This document shows, piece after piece, positions 48,307 to 57,173 of a stretch of 64,000 nt of DNA; positions within the stretch are counted from its first letter, which is position 1; every line of letters begins with the position of its first letter. The notes beneath the pieces were generated by a model. It did no database searches. It was not told where the DNA came from and worked only from the letters and a program-made list of their open reading frames with translations. The stretch comes from Bacteriovoracaceae bacterium (lineage in GTDB: Bacteria > Bdellovibrionota > Bacteriovoracia > Bacteriovoracales > Bacteriovoracaceae): assembly GCA_947377285.1 (NCBI GenBank), contig CANCFT010000003.1, positions 1-64,000 on the forward strand, written 5' to 3'. Both the position numbers and the translations under genes were made by a program.

Positions 48307-48812
48307 GCTGAAGACTCTGAATTTATATTTTTTCTTTTATCAAAATATCCTTGTATCCATTTTAAATGTTCACTTGGATTTTCATCTGGAATAAACACCA
48401 GTTGAATCTCATGATTTTCTTTTATCAAAGCAATATTTTGAAAACTCCCACAAATTTCAGAAAAAATATCAAGTAAATAATCTTGATCAAGTGATTGATC
48501 AACATAAACAAACTCAGTATTTTTAATTTCATTGAAAATTGACCAGTTCGAAGGAAAATCTATAATTGTCTGCTTGAAATTTAGTCGATAGCAGCCTGTA
48601 TCTTCTAATACTAGTTCATTATGACTTAATTGGTGTTGATTCAAATATTCAATAATGGATATATAATCAACTTGATTTAATCGCTTCTCAAAGTACTTTC
48701 GCAAATCCACAAATGTTTCTGGTTGATCTTTTTCAACAGGTTCTACATAAGTTTCTTCGATGAGTTGAGATATTAATGCATCTTCATTATTCATGCTTTT
48801 AATATCGGTCAT
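48291..48812 (-). CDS. Hypothetical acidic protein (173 aa)
   Basis: Complete ORF; no recognised domain. Confidence 0.6.
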   Translation of the reverse strand: MTDIKSMNNEDALISQLIEETYVEPVEKDQPETFVDLRKYFEKRLNQVDYISIIEYLNQHQLSHNELVLEDTGCYRLNFKQTIIDFPSNWSIFNEIKNTEFVYVDQSLDQDYLLDIFSEICGSFQNIALIKENHEIQLVFIPDENPSEHLKWIQGYFDKRKNINSESSAKKAA

Positions 48813-48833
48813 CTAAAGCTGTTGGTTGAGAAT

Positions 48834-49544
48834 TTAGTTCATTATGCCTCGCTCTAGGCAAACTTTGTACAGTTCGGTCCAAGAAAATCTTTCCTCGGGG
48901 GCATTTTCAAAGACTAGGCCAATACCATTTCCATAGTGTGAAACGACTCTCGCTTGGTGCCTAAAACAAACCCCTTCAAAAACAGATTCTAGAAAATACT
49001 GCTCTTTGGAATTAAGATGGATTTTTTCCTCTAAAAGCAAGAAGCAACTACCTTCATCAAGGTTTGTTATCTTTGCATTACGAAGTGAATATCTAAAATC
49101 CCGAGTTGAAATATTTGCATTTATTCTAAAACGTGATTCTTTTTCAAGATCATAATTTGAAAACTTGGGATTGAATGAGGCAAATCCAACCTCTAGGTCC
49201 CAGGTAATGTAAAAGTAAAAGGCGAATAATAAATAGATAAAATTAAGTACTAAAATTAACTTATTAAAACTATCAGATAATAATATGAAGTTTTTTCCAA
49301 CAATTACAACTAAACAAACTAAAAGGGCATATTCTGAAAATTTTTTAATTTTTAAGACCATATAGCCCGCAACAACAGATAAGATGAGAATAATATACTG
49401 ATTAGTTAAAAACGATTTAAAACTTAGAAAACTAAAAACAGAACGGCCTATTGAAAGTGAGTATATTGCTTGTAAATAGAATAATGAAAGTACTAAAAAT
49501 AGTATTAAGTTTCTATGCCCATAATTGCGTTTTAGGATTTTCAT
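48834..49544 (-). CDS. Membrane protein with C-terminal PilZ-like domain
   Basis: Four to five N-terminal TM segments; C-terminal KESRFRINANISTRDFRYSLRNAKITNLDEGSCFLLLEE resembles PilZ. Start probably Met at 49544 (MKILKRNYGHRN) rather than ORF-track 49595. Confidence 0.55.
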   Translation of the reverse strand: MKILKRNYGHRNLILFLVLSLFYLQAIYSLSIGRSVFSFLSFKSFLTNQYIILILSVVAGYMVLKIKKFSEYALLVCLVVIVGKNFILLSDSFNKLILVLNFIYLLFAFYFYITWDLEVGFASFNPKFSNYDLEKESRFRINANISTRDFRYSLRNAKITNLDEGSCFLLLEEKIHLNSKEQYFLESVFEGVCFRHQARVVSHYGNGIGLVFENAPEERFSWTELYKVCLERGIMN

Positions 49545-49585
49545 GCCTATATACTCTATTTCACTAAGTTTGCTATTATTAGCAA

Positions 49586-49789
49586 ATGATACCATATTTA
49601 GAAATTAACACACTTTGTATTTCTTGTGACAATTGCAAGCTAATTTGCCCAGAAAATGCCATCTTAAAAAATGGTTTTGAATATGTCATTGAGACTTGGT
49701 CATGCACGCTGTGCAACGCATGTGTAGAAGTTTGCCCCGCTGATTGCATAAAGTTAATCACTGAAGATCTAAAAAAGAAAATTTTTTAG
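49586..49789 (+). CDS. Small 2x[4Fe-4S] ferredoxin
   Basis: CISCDNCKLICPENAI ... CTLCNACVEVCPADCI in 67 aa. Confidence 0.9.
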   Translation: MIPYLEINTLCISCDNCKLICPENAILKNGFEYVIETWSCTLCNACVEVCPADCIKLITEDLKKKIF

Positions 49790-49794
49790 ATCTT
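49764..49794. terminator. Bidirectional hairpin inside both convergent gene ends
   Basis: Perfect 13-bp arms AAGATCTAAAAAA / TTTTTTAGATCTT around GAAAA loop, spanning both stop codons. Confidence 0.75.
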
Positions 49795-50652
49795 TTGAAT
49801 AATAGATTTGAATTTAATATGTCCTGGAACAAACTGAGCCGATCGATTTAAATCAATTGCTCCTAGTTCCAAATTTACAAAACTTAATTCATCTCCTAAA
49901 AATGCCTTATTTCTACTTAGAAACTGCCACATTCTACTTTCTCTGTTTTTTGTATTTTTTAATTTAAATACATTTTCAGAGTACGAGTCTGCGGTTCCAA
50001 AGTCCCAGTATTCTAAATTCTCCGGTATTAAAAGTTTAACTTTCTCTGTTTTGTAATTTGAGACTGTTTCGAAAAATCGCGAAACTCCTTCGACGGGCTT
50101 AAGTCCATTTAAGTTCAATAAACCAATTCCTGAATATGTAAAATAATCTTTTGACCTCGATTCATTTTTTTTAATTTCTATTAAAAAATCATCTTGAATC
50201 ACTGTTTCATTATAATGAGAATTTTTCTCTACAGAAATTCCAAATAAAACTGCTCTCATGTTTTCTAATTTCAAAAAAGCTTTTTCTAAAAAATTATTCT
50301 CGAAAAACAAAAACTGGTCACCATTTACCAACAGCAGCTTGCCCTTATAATTAACCTCTGACCGAGATGCAAGGTTGTGAATAGCACCCCCTGTATCCAG
50401 AAGAATTTTTTCATGTAAAATTATTACTTTTTCGAATAATTTTTCCTGATTTAAATAATCTAAAATTTCCTCATGTAAGAAATGTGTATTTAAATAAATT
50501 TTTTGAATTCCAAGTTCTTCGCAATATCTAATTTGTAATTCAAGCATAGACTTGAAATATATAGGCCATAACACCTTTGGGATAATTTTGCCAATTTCTC
50601 CCATTCTTGTTCCTAGCCCAGCTCCCAAGATAAGAGCATAATCAATTGGCAT
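49786..50652 (-). CDS. Nucleotidyltransferase, MurU-like (MurNAc-1-P uridylyltransferase candidate)
   Basis: YALILGAGLGTRMGEIGKIIPKVLWPI; directly downstream of AmgK-like kinase. Start moved to Met 50652. Confidence 0.7.
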   Translation of the reverse strand: MPIDYALILGAGLGTRMGEIGKIIPKVLWPIYFKSMLELQIRYCEELGIQKIYLNTHFLHEEILDYLNQEKLFEKVIILHEKILLDTGGAIHNLASRSEVNYKGKLLLVNGDQFLFFENNFLEKAFLKLENMRAVLFGISVEKNSHYNETVIQDDFLIEIKKNESRSKDYFTYSGIGLLNLNGLKPVEGVSRFFETVSNYKTEKVKLLIPENLEYWDFGTADSYSENVFKLKNTKNRESRMWQFLSRNKAFLGDELSFVNLELGAIDLNRSAQFVPGHIKFKSIIQKI

Positions 50653-51676
50653 AATACAATCCTGATAGGATCTTTCGTTCTTTAGAAAAATCATCATGAG
50701 CTAGCATTATGGCCCTAACTTTTTCAAAGGCATATCCAATATATTTTACATAACGTAAATCTTTTCTATCTGCATAAATATATGCAAAACTTCCAATTGC
50801 TTTAAAAACTCTTTGGATGGCCATCATGTCATATATATACATAAATTGATCAAAGGTTTTTGATGGATCAAATTTTTTAAAATAATTATTATAATAATAT
50901 ATTATTAACTTTTCTTTGTTTTTACCTTCTATTTGATAATAGCAATCTTCTAGCAAAGAAACTAAATCATATAAAGGTGTTCCCATCCTAGCATCTTGAA
51001 AATCAATGACAATTTGTTCATTGTTTTTAATCATTAAATTTCTTGAATGGTAATCTCGGTGAACTAAAACCCGTGGTTCATTAGACAACATGTAACACAT
51101 GTCATAAAGACGCTTGTAAAGTGCATCAACCGCAGGAGTGTTTACGTCCAATGCTAAATACATCTTTAAAAAATATTTTTTTGTAAATTCCATCTCAGCA
51201 AAAAGTTTCTCTGTATCAAAGGCAATTTTTGTAAAAAAATCATCTTTATATTTACGAGTATCTACATTGTGAATCGATGCCATTAAGTCTATTGCATCAA
51301 CATAATACTTATATTCTTCATCGGGACTTGAGATTTGAGCAATATCCTTAAGAAAAGTAACATCCCCCAGGTCTTCCTCTAAGAGGTATCCCGTGCCCAA
51401 ATCCTTATCTAATATAAGCGGTACCCTTACCTGCTCTGAGTGTAATACCTTTTGAAGTTTTAAAAAAGTTGATTCTTCATTAGGGTCAACGGTTGGATTA
51501 TCCAGGCAAGCTACGTAGGAAGTTGTAGAAGTCCATATCCTATAATATTTTCGAGTTGAAGCATCACCTGTTAATTTTTCTATATTTTCAACAACATCAT
51601 CTTGTAATAAATTCTTTCCAATTGTTTTTTTGAAAAGTTCTTCCACTAGAATTCGTTCAGACTGCTCTGGCTTCAT
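50642..51676 (-). CDS. APH-fold sugar kinase, AmgK-like
   Basis: LTGDASTRKYYRI, LLEEDLGD, VHRDYHSRNLMI, IDFQDARMGTPLYDLVSLLEDCY. Confidence 0.75.
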   Translation of the reverse strand: MKPEQSERILVEELFKKTIGKNLLQDDVVENIEKLTGDASTRKYYRIWTSTTSYVACLDNPTVDPNEESTFLKLQKVLHSEQVRVPLILDKDLGTGYLLEEDLGDVTFLKDIAQISSPDEEYKYYVDAIDLMASIHNVDTRKYKDDFFTKIAFDTEKLFAEMEFTKKYFLKMYLALDVNTPAVDALYKRLYDMCYMLSNEPRVLVHRDYHSRNLMIKNNEQIVIDFQDARMGTPLYDLVSLLEDCYYQIEGKNKEKLIIYYYNNYFKKFDPSKTFDQFMYIYDMMAIQRVFKAIGSFAYIYADRKDLRYVKYIGYAFEKVRAIMLAHDDFSKERKILSGLYYAN

Positions 51677-52440
51677 TTGTTTCTCGCAATGTTATTTAAC
51701 AATTTATAAAATTCCTTAGACGAGTTGGACTCATTAAATTTTTTCTCTAATCCTGAAACGCCCTGCTTGGTCATATAGTTCTTAAAAAAATGCTCTTCCT
51801 TGGAGATACCAACAGAATCTCCAAGTAGCATTGAGAAATCTAATGTGTTTCTATTTTGAACCTGAATCCAATTAAGTACTGCACTTGGATCGAAACCAGC
51901 TCTTTTTAAAATAATATAGTTCCATTCGTTAACATGAAATTTTGTTTCCTGTTTAACCGAAGTGAGTCTAATCATTTTTTCAGAATTATAGTACCCAAGT
52001 GGTATCATTATTTTTTTTTCATAAATTGATCTTTCACTTTTTAGAACCTCGGCTCCCAGTGCAGCAATAAAAAGCTCTTCACTTTTTAAGTATTTTTGCA
52101 TTAATCCACTTGAGATGAAAAATTGCGCCCTCGGAAGTGAAAAAATAAATGGTGCTTTATTTAGTACAATATGGAATTTGGGTTTAAATTCTCGAGTAAA
52201 TAAAAGCTCGTTGTTGGAAATTAATCTTTCAAAAACTTGTTCAAGGAATTTTATGGACTCTGGTTCAAGTTTAATTTCTTTTGTTTCTTCGTTACTTAAA
52301 TAATCTGCCCCCATAGAGTCTAAATGATCAATATAGTCTTTATCCTTTAGCTCGCCAATTTGAGAATATTGTGTTGATTTGCTATCAACAAAGCTGCAAG
52401 AATTAAGGACAAACAATAGTAGGACGATAAATTTACTCAT
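51673..52440 (-). CDS. Lipoprotein resembling M48 peptidases with lost zinc ligands
   Basis: Lipobox LVLNSCSF; HIVLNKAPFIFSLPRAQFFISSGLMQKYLKSEELFIAALGAEVLKSER ... HVNEWNYIILKRAGFDPSAVLNWIQ matches the M48 layout without HExxH/EAD. Confidence 0.6.
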   Translation of the reverse strand: MSKFIVLLLFVLNSCSFVDSKSTQYSQIGELKDKDYIDHLDSMGADYLSNEETKEIKLEPESIKFLEQVFERLISNNELLFTREFKPKFHIVLNKAPFIFSLPRAQFFISSGLMQKYLKSEELFIAALGAEVLKSERSIYEKKIMIPLGYYNSEKMIRLTSVKQETKFHVNEWNYIILKRAGFDPSAVLNWIQVQNRNTLDFSMLLGDSVGISKEEHFFKNYMTKQGVSGLEKKFNESNSSKEFYKLLNNIARNK

Positions 52441-52497
52441 AAAAACAATTATGCTTAACCAATGAAACGTTATGAATCAGTTTGATTTTATTATAGT

Positions 52498-53340
52498 TTA
52501 TTTGTTTTCAGAAGCAACATTTCGTAAAGGGACATAATAAATAGTAAAACCTGCAAATATTAAATTTGGATTCCTGATAAGTGGACGGTTATTGTCATAG
52601 ATTTTTTTCCATTTTTTCATTGTGCCATACTTGTCCATAGAAATCAGCTGAAGTGTATCTTTTTTTTTCACCATATAAGGAAGACCATTTGGCTGCCAAG
52701 CAATTTTCTCAACTGGAACATAATACTTAAGCGATGTGCCCTGGCTAATTTTTGTATTCGCAGTTCCTTCATTCCATTTTTTCAAATCGCGCCACTTACG
52801 ATAGTCTCCATAAATTTTAAATGCAACTGTCATTAAGGTTTCATTTTTTTGGACAACATACCTCTCTAGTGAGCCGGTTTGTTTAACAGTGCTGTACTTG
52901 TTTTCATTTTGGGTAATTTCTGGCGCGACCTCCTGAGTATTTGCAATCTGATCTTTTTTTATTGCAGGAACTTCAGGGATTGCCTCTGCTGGTTTTTCTT
53001 CATTCATTACAATTTTTTTATCTTCTGGTAAAACTTCAGCAGAAAGAACAGGTTGAATATTCTCTTCATTTGTTTTTTCTGTTTCTTGCACGTTTGAATT
53101 TGCTTCAGTTGCTTGTACTTGTATCGGCAGTTCCTTAATCGCCATTTCATCTGGAACTTTATTTTCTAGAATTGGCTGTTCTTCTACTTTAATTCCTTCC
53201 GGGGAAGGCGATCCAAAAGTATCAACTACAAAATCAGCTTCATCCGCAGGGCGTTGTGCCACAGCTTCCTTACTTGTATTCGACAAACTACAGGCATTAA
53301 TTAAAAATGTGAGTATGATTAATATTCCAAAATTTTTCAC
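52498..53340 (-). CDS. LysM-domain lipoprotein
   Basis: Lipobox LINACSLS; long acidic linker; two LysM-like segments (RYVVQKNETLMTVAFKIYGDYRKWRDLKKWN; YMVKKKDTLQLISMDKYGTMKKWKKIYDNN). Confidence 0.85.
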   Translation of the reverse strand: MKNFGILIILTFLINACSLSNTSKEAVAQRPADEADFVVDTFGSPSPEGIKVEEQPILENKVPDEMAIKELPIQVQATEANSNVQETEKTNEENIQPVLSAEVLPEDKKIVMNEEKPAEAIPEVPAIKKDQIANTQEVAPEITQNENKYSTVKQTGSLERYVVQKNETLMTVAFKIYGDYRKWRDLKKWNEGTANTKISQGTSLKYYVPVEKIAWQPNGLPYMVKKKDTLQLISMDKYGTMKKWKKIYDNNRPLIRNPNLIFAGFTIYYVPLRNVASENK

Positions 53341-53470
53341 TGCTTTTCCCCGATAAGGTCTCTACACATTGTTTTCGGTATTTTTGTTTTAAAGTTTAAT
53401 CTGCAGTGGACCTTTTTTACTTTGATATTTTTGTATTTGCTGTTTTACGCTTCGAACTATAAAATAAGAT

Positions 53471-54511
53471 ATGTTTTTGAAAAAAATAAAATTAACCGCT
53501 CTTTTTTGTCTGATATTTATTTTATTCAGTTCATCCCTTCACGCTCAAAATGTTTTAGATGATATAGAAGAAGAAGATCGATCAGATAATAGCGTCACAA
53601 GTGATGAAGCCCCAAAATTGGTGTCTGAGACTATTAGGTCGATATCAACTTCAAGAAAAATATTTATTATCACCAACAACAATCAATCTTTTACTAGGGG
53701 TGACTTTATTTCCTTACTCCTGGGAAATAAACTTGTCTGCAGGGCGCTCGTGGCCAAAACAAATTCCGATAAACTTTCAGGAATTAAAATCGTTAAAATC
53801 TACAATCTCGTTCTGTGGAAGCAAATCAACGAAGGCAAAGAGGTCTTAGTACTAAAAGGTGATGACAGTTATTACGTGATAAGAGAAAAAGGGACAGATA
53901 AAACCAAAACTGCTCCCAACAAAAAAGATGATTCTAAATTACAAACTGACGAAGATCTATTTAACTCCACTTCTCTTTCTGGAAGCGAAGATGATCTTTC
54001 CATTGAAGAAAACAATAAACGTCTTATTAGACCAGATAATTTAGTCTCAATGAATGTTGGTTTAATTCAAGGCAAAGATGTTGATGGTTCTAATAAAAAC
54101 TATACTCAAATTAACGGAGCTTGGGCATTTCAACTTACAGACAATATTTGGGCAGAAGCTGGAGTTGGGTCAAACACTATTGTCGATTATCCTTTCACTG
54201 GTCTAGATACAAGATTAATTAATATTGAAGTACGAGCAAAATACACTTTCAGTGCTCCCTACTACAGTTATCTTCAGCCCTATGTCGGTTATCAAACGAT
54301 TTTAACAAATTCCCCAGGTGCGGGATCAGACCCCGGAGATGGTTCTCGCTCTCCAGCACAACTCGCGGAAGAATTAAAGATGGTTCAAGATCTTAAAAAA
54401 AGTACCGTAATATTTGGTGTGACTTTTTTGAAAAGGATAGTTCCAGGATGGTTTATACGCGCTGACCTAGGGACTGATATTATAAATGGTGGACTTACAC
54501 TTGAATTTTAG
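53471..54511 (+). CDS. Exported protein with C-terminal outer-membrane beta-barrel-like domain
   Basis: Signal peptide; C-terminal alternating pattern (NIWAEAGVGSNTIVDYPF...LINIEVRAKYTFSAPYYSYLQPYVGYQTIL...) ending GLTLEF. Confidence 0.65.
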   Translation: MFLKKIKLTALFCLIFILFSSSLHAQNVLDDIEEEDRSDNSVTSDEAPKLVSETIRSISTSRKIFIITNNNQSFTRGDFISLLLGNKLVCRALVAKTNSDKLSGIKIVKIYNLVLWKQINEGKEVLVLKGDDSYYVIREKGTDKTKTAPNKKDDSKLQTDEDLFNSTSLSGSEDDLSIEENNKRLIRPDNLVSMNVGLIQGKDVDGSNKNYTQINGAWAFQLTDNIWAEAGVGSNTIVDYPFTGLDTRLINIEVRAKYTFSAPYYSYLQPYVGYQTILTNSPGAGSDPGDGSRSPAQLAEELKMVQDLKKSTVIFGVTFLKRIVPGWFIRADLGTDIINGGLTLEF

Positions 54512-54677
54512 ATTAATTACCCTATCATTTTTTCTTCTCTTTGCTTACAGCTGTGGTGTTAAATCAAAACCAATTAAACCACCTGATAAAGTCATTGGCT
54601 CATATATTAATTCTTATTTGGATGTTGAAAGTGATAAAAAGCTGCTGGATACAACTAAAACAATTAAGAATAAATAA
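54486..54677 (+). CDS. Small lipoprotein (63 aa)
   Basis: Lipobox LFAYSCGV; overlaps the end of the preceding gene; start uncertain. Confidence 0.55.
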   Translation: MVDLHLNFRLITLSFFLLFAYSCGVKSKPIKPPDKVIGSYINSYLDVESDKKLLDTTKTIKNK

Positions 54678-55150
54678 TGACTTTATCTAATTCAATTTTT
54701 TTATCCACTGGAACAAACCTTGGTAATTTAAAATCAAACCTAGAAAAAGCCAAATTTTTATTGCAAAAACATTTTATACTAATTGCCGAAAGCAGAATTT
54801 ATAAAAGCCGAGCAGTTGATTATTTACTTCAACCCGACTTTTATAATCAAGTATTAGAGTTTCAACTACCGCGAACTTCTGCTGAAGAGGCGATGTCCTT
54901 AATTTTAAAAATTGAAAGTGAAATTGGGAGAAATCGAACTATTCCAAAGGGCCCGAGGGTAATTGATATTGATATTCTATTCTGGGGACTTGAGAATTAT
55001 TCAACTCAAAATTTAATTGTTCCTCATCCTCGGTTGTTTGAACGTAGCTTTGTGGTCTATCCATTATCCGAGCTTCCTGGTTTTTCAATTCTTAAAAAAA
55101 ATTTTGAATTTAAATTTCACTTTGACAATGAAGCAAATCCACTTTCGTGA
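54677..55150 (+). CDS. folK: 2-amino-4-hydroxy-6-hydroxymethyldihydropteridine pyrophosphokinase
   Basis: STGTNLGNLKSNLEKAKFLL, KIESEIGRNRTIPKGPRVIDIDILFWG, VPHPRLFERSFVVYPLSEL. Confidence 0.93.
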   Translation: MTLSNSIFLSTGTNLGNLKSNLEKAKFLLQKHFILIAESRIYKSRAVDYLLQPDFYNQVLEFQLPRTSAEEAMSLILKIESEIGRNRTIPKGPRVIDIDILFWGLENYSTQNLIVPHPRLFERSFVVYPLSELPGFSILKKNFEFKFHFDNEANPLS

Positions 55151-55212
55151 TTGACCTAAGTCCCCCACACTACTTATAATTTTATTATTCTATACATTTA
55201 CACGGATCGTTT

Positions 55213-56352
55213 ATGGATTTTAGTTATACGCCTGAACAAATTGAGATAAAGGACCTCGCAATGAAATTTGCGAAAAATGAAATGATGCCTAAAGCTCAAG
55301 AATTTGACTCTAAGGCTGAAATGCCTTTTCAAATTTTAGAAAAAGCATGGTCGCTAGGCTTAGTTAATACTTGTATTCCCACCGAATTTGGTGGAAATGG
55401 ATTTAGTGCAATCGACTCAATGATTATAACTGAAGCTCTGGCATATGGCTGTATGGGGATGAATACTGCAATTATGGCAAACGATCTCGCCCTATTACCA
55501 ATTGTTCTTGGTGGCTCTCTTGAACAAAAGAAAAAATTCCTAACACCTTTTACTGAAAAATATAAAATAGCTGCATTTTGCCTAACAGAGCCTTCCAACG
55601 GCTCAGACGCAGGTGGTATTAAAACAAGCATTAAAGAAGATGGAGATGATGTTATTATAAATGGAAATAAAATGTGGATCACTAATGCTGGTTATGCAGA
55701 TTTGTTTGTTTTATATGGAACAACTGACTCATCGTTAAAGCACAAGGCAATCACTGCTGTAGTTATTGAAAAAGGAACTGCTGGAATTGAAATTGGAAAA
55801 AAAGAAGATAAAATGGGTCATCGTTGTTCTGATACAAGAGCTGTAACTTTTAATAATGTTCGAGTTTCAAAATCAAACATTATTGGTGGATTGAATAAAG
55901 GCTGGGGCATTGCCATGAAAACATTAGATCACTCAAGACCCATGGTCGCTGCATCTGCTGTTGGTGGAGCTCAATGTGCTTTAGATCATGCTATCAAATA
56001 TGCCAAAGAGCGAGTTCAGTTTAATGTACCTATCTCTCAACACCAAGCTATTCAATTTATGATTGCGGATATGGCCATGAAAACAGAAGCTTCTAGGCTT
56101 TTAGTTCATAAAGCAGCATGGCTTTTAGATAATCAATTGTCAAACACACAACTTGCTTCTTATGCAAAAGCTTTTGCTGCTGATTCTTGCATGCAAATTG
56201 CAACAGATGCCGTTCAAGTCTTTGGTGGATATGGCTATAGTAAAGAATATCCAGTAGAAAAAATTATGAGAGATGCCAAACTCATTCAACTCTACGAAGG
56301 CACTTCACAAATTCAAAGACTAGTAATTGCAAAAGAAATTTTTACTAGATAA
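55213..56352 (+). CDS. Acyl-CoA dehydrogenase
   Basis: AAFCLTEPSNGSDAGGIKT, KMWITNAGYADLFVL, QVFGGYGYSKEYPVEKIMRDAKLIQLYEGTSQIQRLVI. Confidence 0.96.
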   Translation: MDFSYTPEQIEIKDLAMKFAKNEMMPKAQEFDSKAEMPFQILEKAWSLGLVNTCIPTEFGGNGFSAIDSMIITEALAYGCMGMNTAIMANDLALLPIVLGGSLEQKKKFLTPFTEKYKIAAFCLTEPSNGSDAGGIKTSIKEDGDDVIINGNKMWITNAGYADLFVLYGTTDSSLKHKAITAVVIEKGTAGIEIGKKEDKMGHRCSDTRAVTFNNVRVSKSNIIGGLNKGWGIAMKTLDHSRPMVAASAVGGAQCALDHAIKYAKERVQFNVPISQHQAIQFMIADMAMKTEASRLLVHKAAWLLDNQLSNTQLASYAKAFAADSCMQIATDAVQVFGGYGYSKEYPVEKIMRDAKLIQLYEGTSQIQRLVIAKEIFTR

Positions 56353-56366
56353 TAATAGGAGCTAAT

Positions 56367-57155
56367 ATGAATATTTATGTTTGCGTAAAGCAAGTCCCCG
56401 ACACTGAAACAAAAATCATCCCAAATGCCGATGGAACTTTTATTGAAACAGGTTCAATTAAATGGATCATGAATCCGTACGATGAATTTGCGGTAGAACA
56501 AGCACTTCTTGTCCAAGCGGCCAATGCAGGATCAACTGTAACTGTTTTAAGAGTTGGTAGTGTAAAAGATACGGAAGCCTTAAGAACTGCAATGGCAATG
56601 GGAGCAGATGATGCTTTTCTTGTAGAGGCAGCCGATAATTTAGACTCTTATTCAATTGCAAAAGCACTAAAAGGAGCAATATCTAAATCAGGTAAAAATC
56701 CGGATTTAATATTAACTGGTAAACAGGCTATCGATGATGACTGCTTACAAGTTCCTCAAATTTTGGCAACAATGCTAGATATTCCTTCAGTCTCAGTTGT
56801 TGTTGAATATTCTGGAAGTACAACTGATATAGTAGTTAAGAGAGAAATAGAAGGTGGGGCCCTTGAAGTTTACGGTGTTAAACTTCCTGCGATGATAGCC
56901 TGTAACAAGGGAATTAATACTCCAAGATATGCTTCTCTTCCAGGTATTATGAAAGCAAAAAAGAAACCACTTGTGGTTTTATCTTTGGCGGAAGTTTCCG
57001 TTGTAGAAAGCGACCGTCGTGTTAAATATTCTCATTTTCAATTACCACCAGAAAAACCATCTGGGAAAAAATTCGATGCAACTGACTCTGCTAAAATGGG
57101 TGGCGTTGTTAAAGAAGTCGTTGGACTATTGAGAACAGAAGCAAAAGTTATTTAA
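56367..57155 (+). CDS. etfB: Electron transfer flavoprotein beta subunit
   Basis: VCVKQVPDTETKI, IMNPYDEFAVEQAL, TGKQAIDDDCLQVPQILA. Confidence 0.96.
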   Translation: MNIYVCVKQVPDTETKIIPNADGTFIETGSIKWIMNPYDEFAVEQALLVQAANAGSTVTVLRVGSVKDTEALRTAMAMGADDAFLVEAADNLDSYSIAKALKGAISKSGKNPDLILTGKQAIDDDCLQVPQILATMLDIPSVSVVVEYSGSTTDIVVKREIEGGALEVYGVKLPAMIACNKGINTPRYASLPGIMKAKKKPLVVLSLAEVSVVESDRRVKYSHFQLPPEKPSGKKFDATDSAKMGGVVKEVVGLLRTEAKVI

Positions 57156-57173
57156 AAAAAATAAGAGGGATAT

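Noticed and set aside
49545-49595. Head-to-head overlap of PilZ-like gene and small ferredoxin start codons (10 nt)
   Set aside because: The PilZ-like protein more plausibly starts at Met 49544 (MKILKRNYGHRN before the first TM), which removes the overlap.
55329-55682. 117-aa antisense ORF within acyl-CoA dehydrogenase
   Set aside because: Fully inside a strongly supported gene on the other strand; composition looks like reverse-frame translation, no domain.
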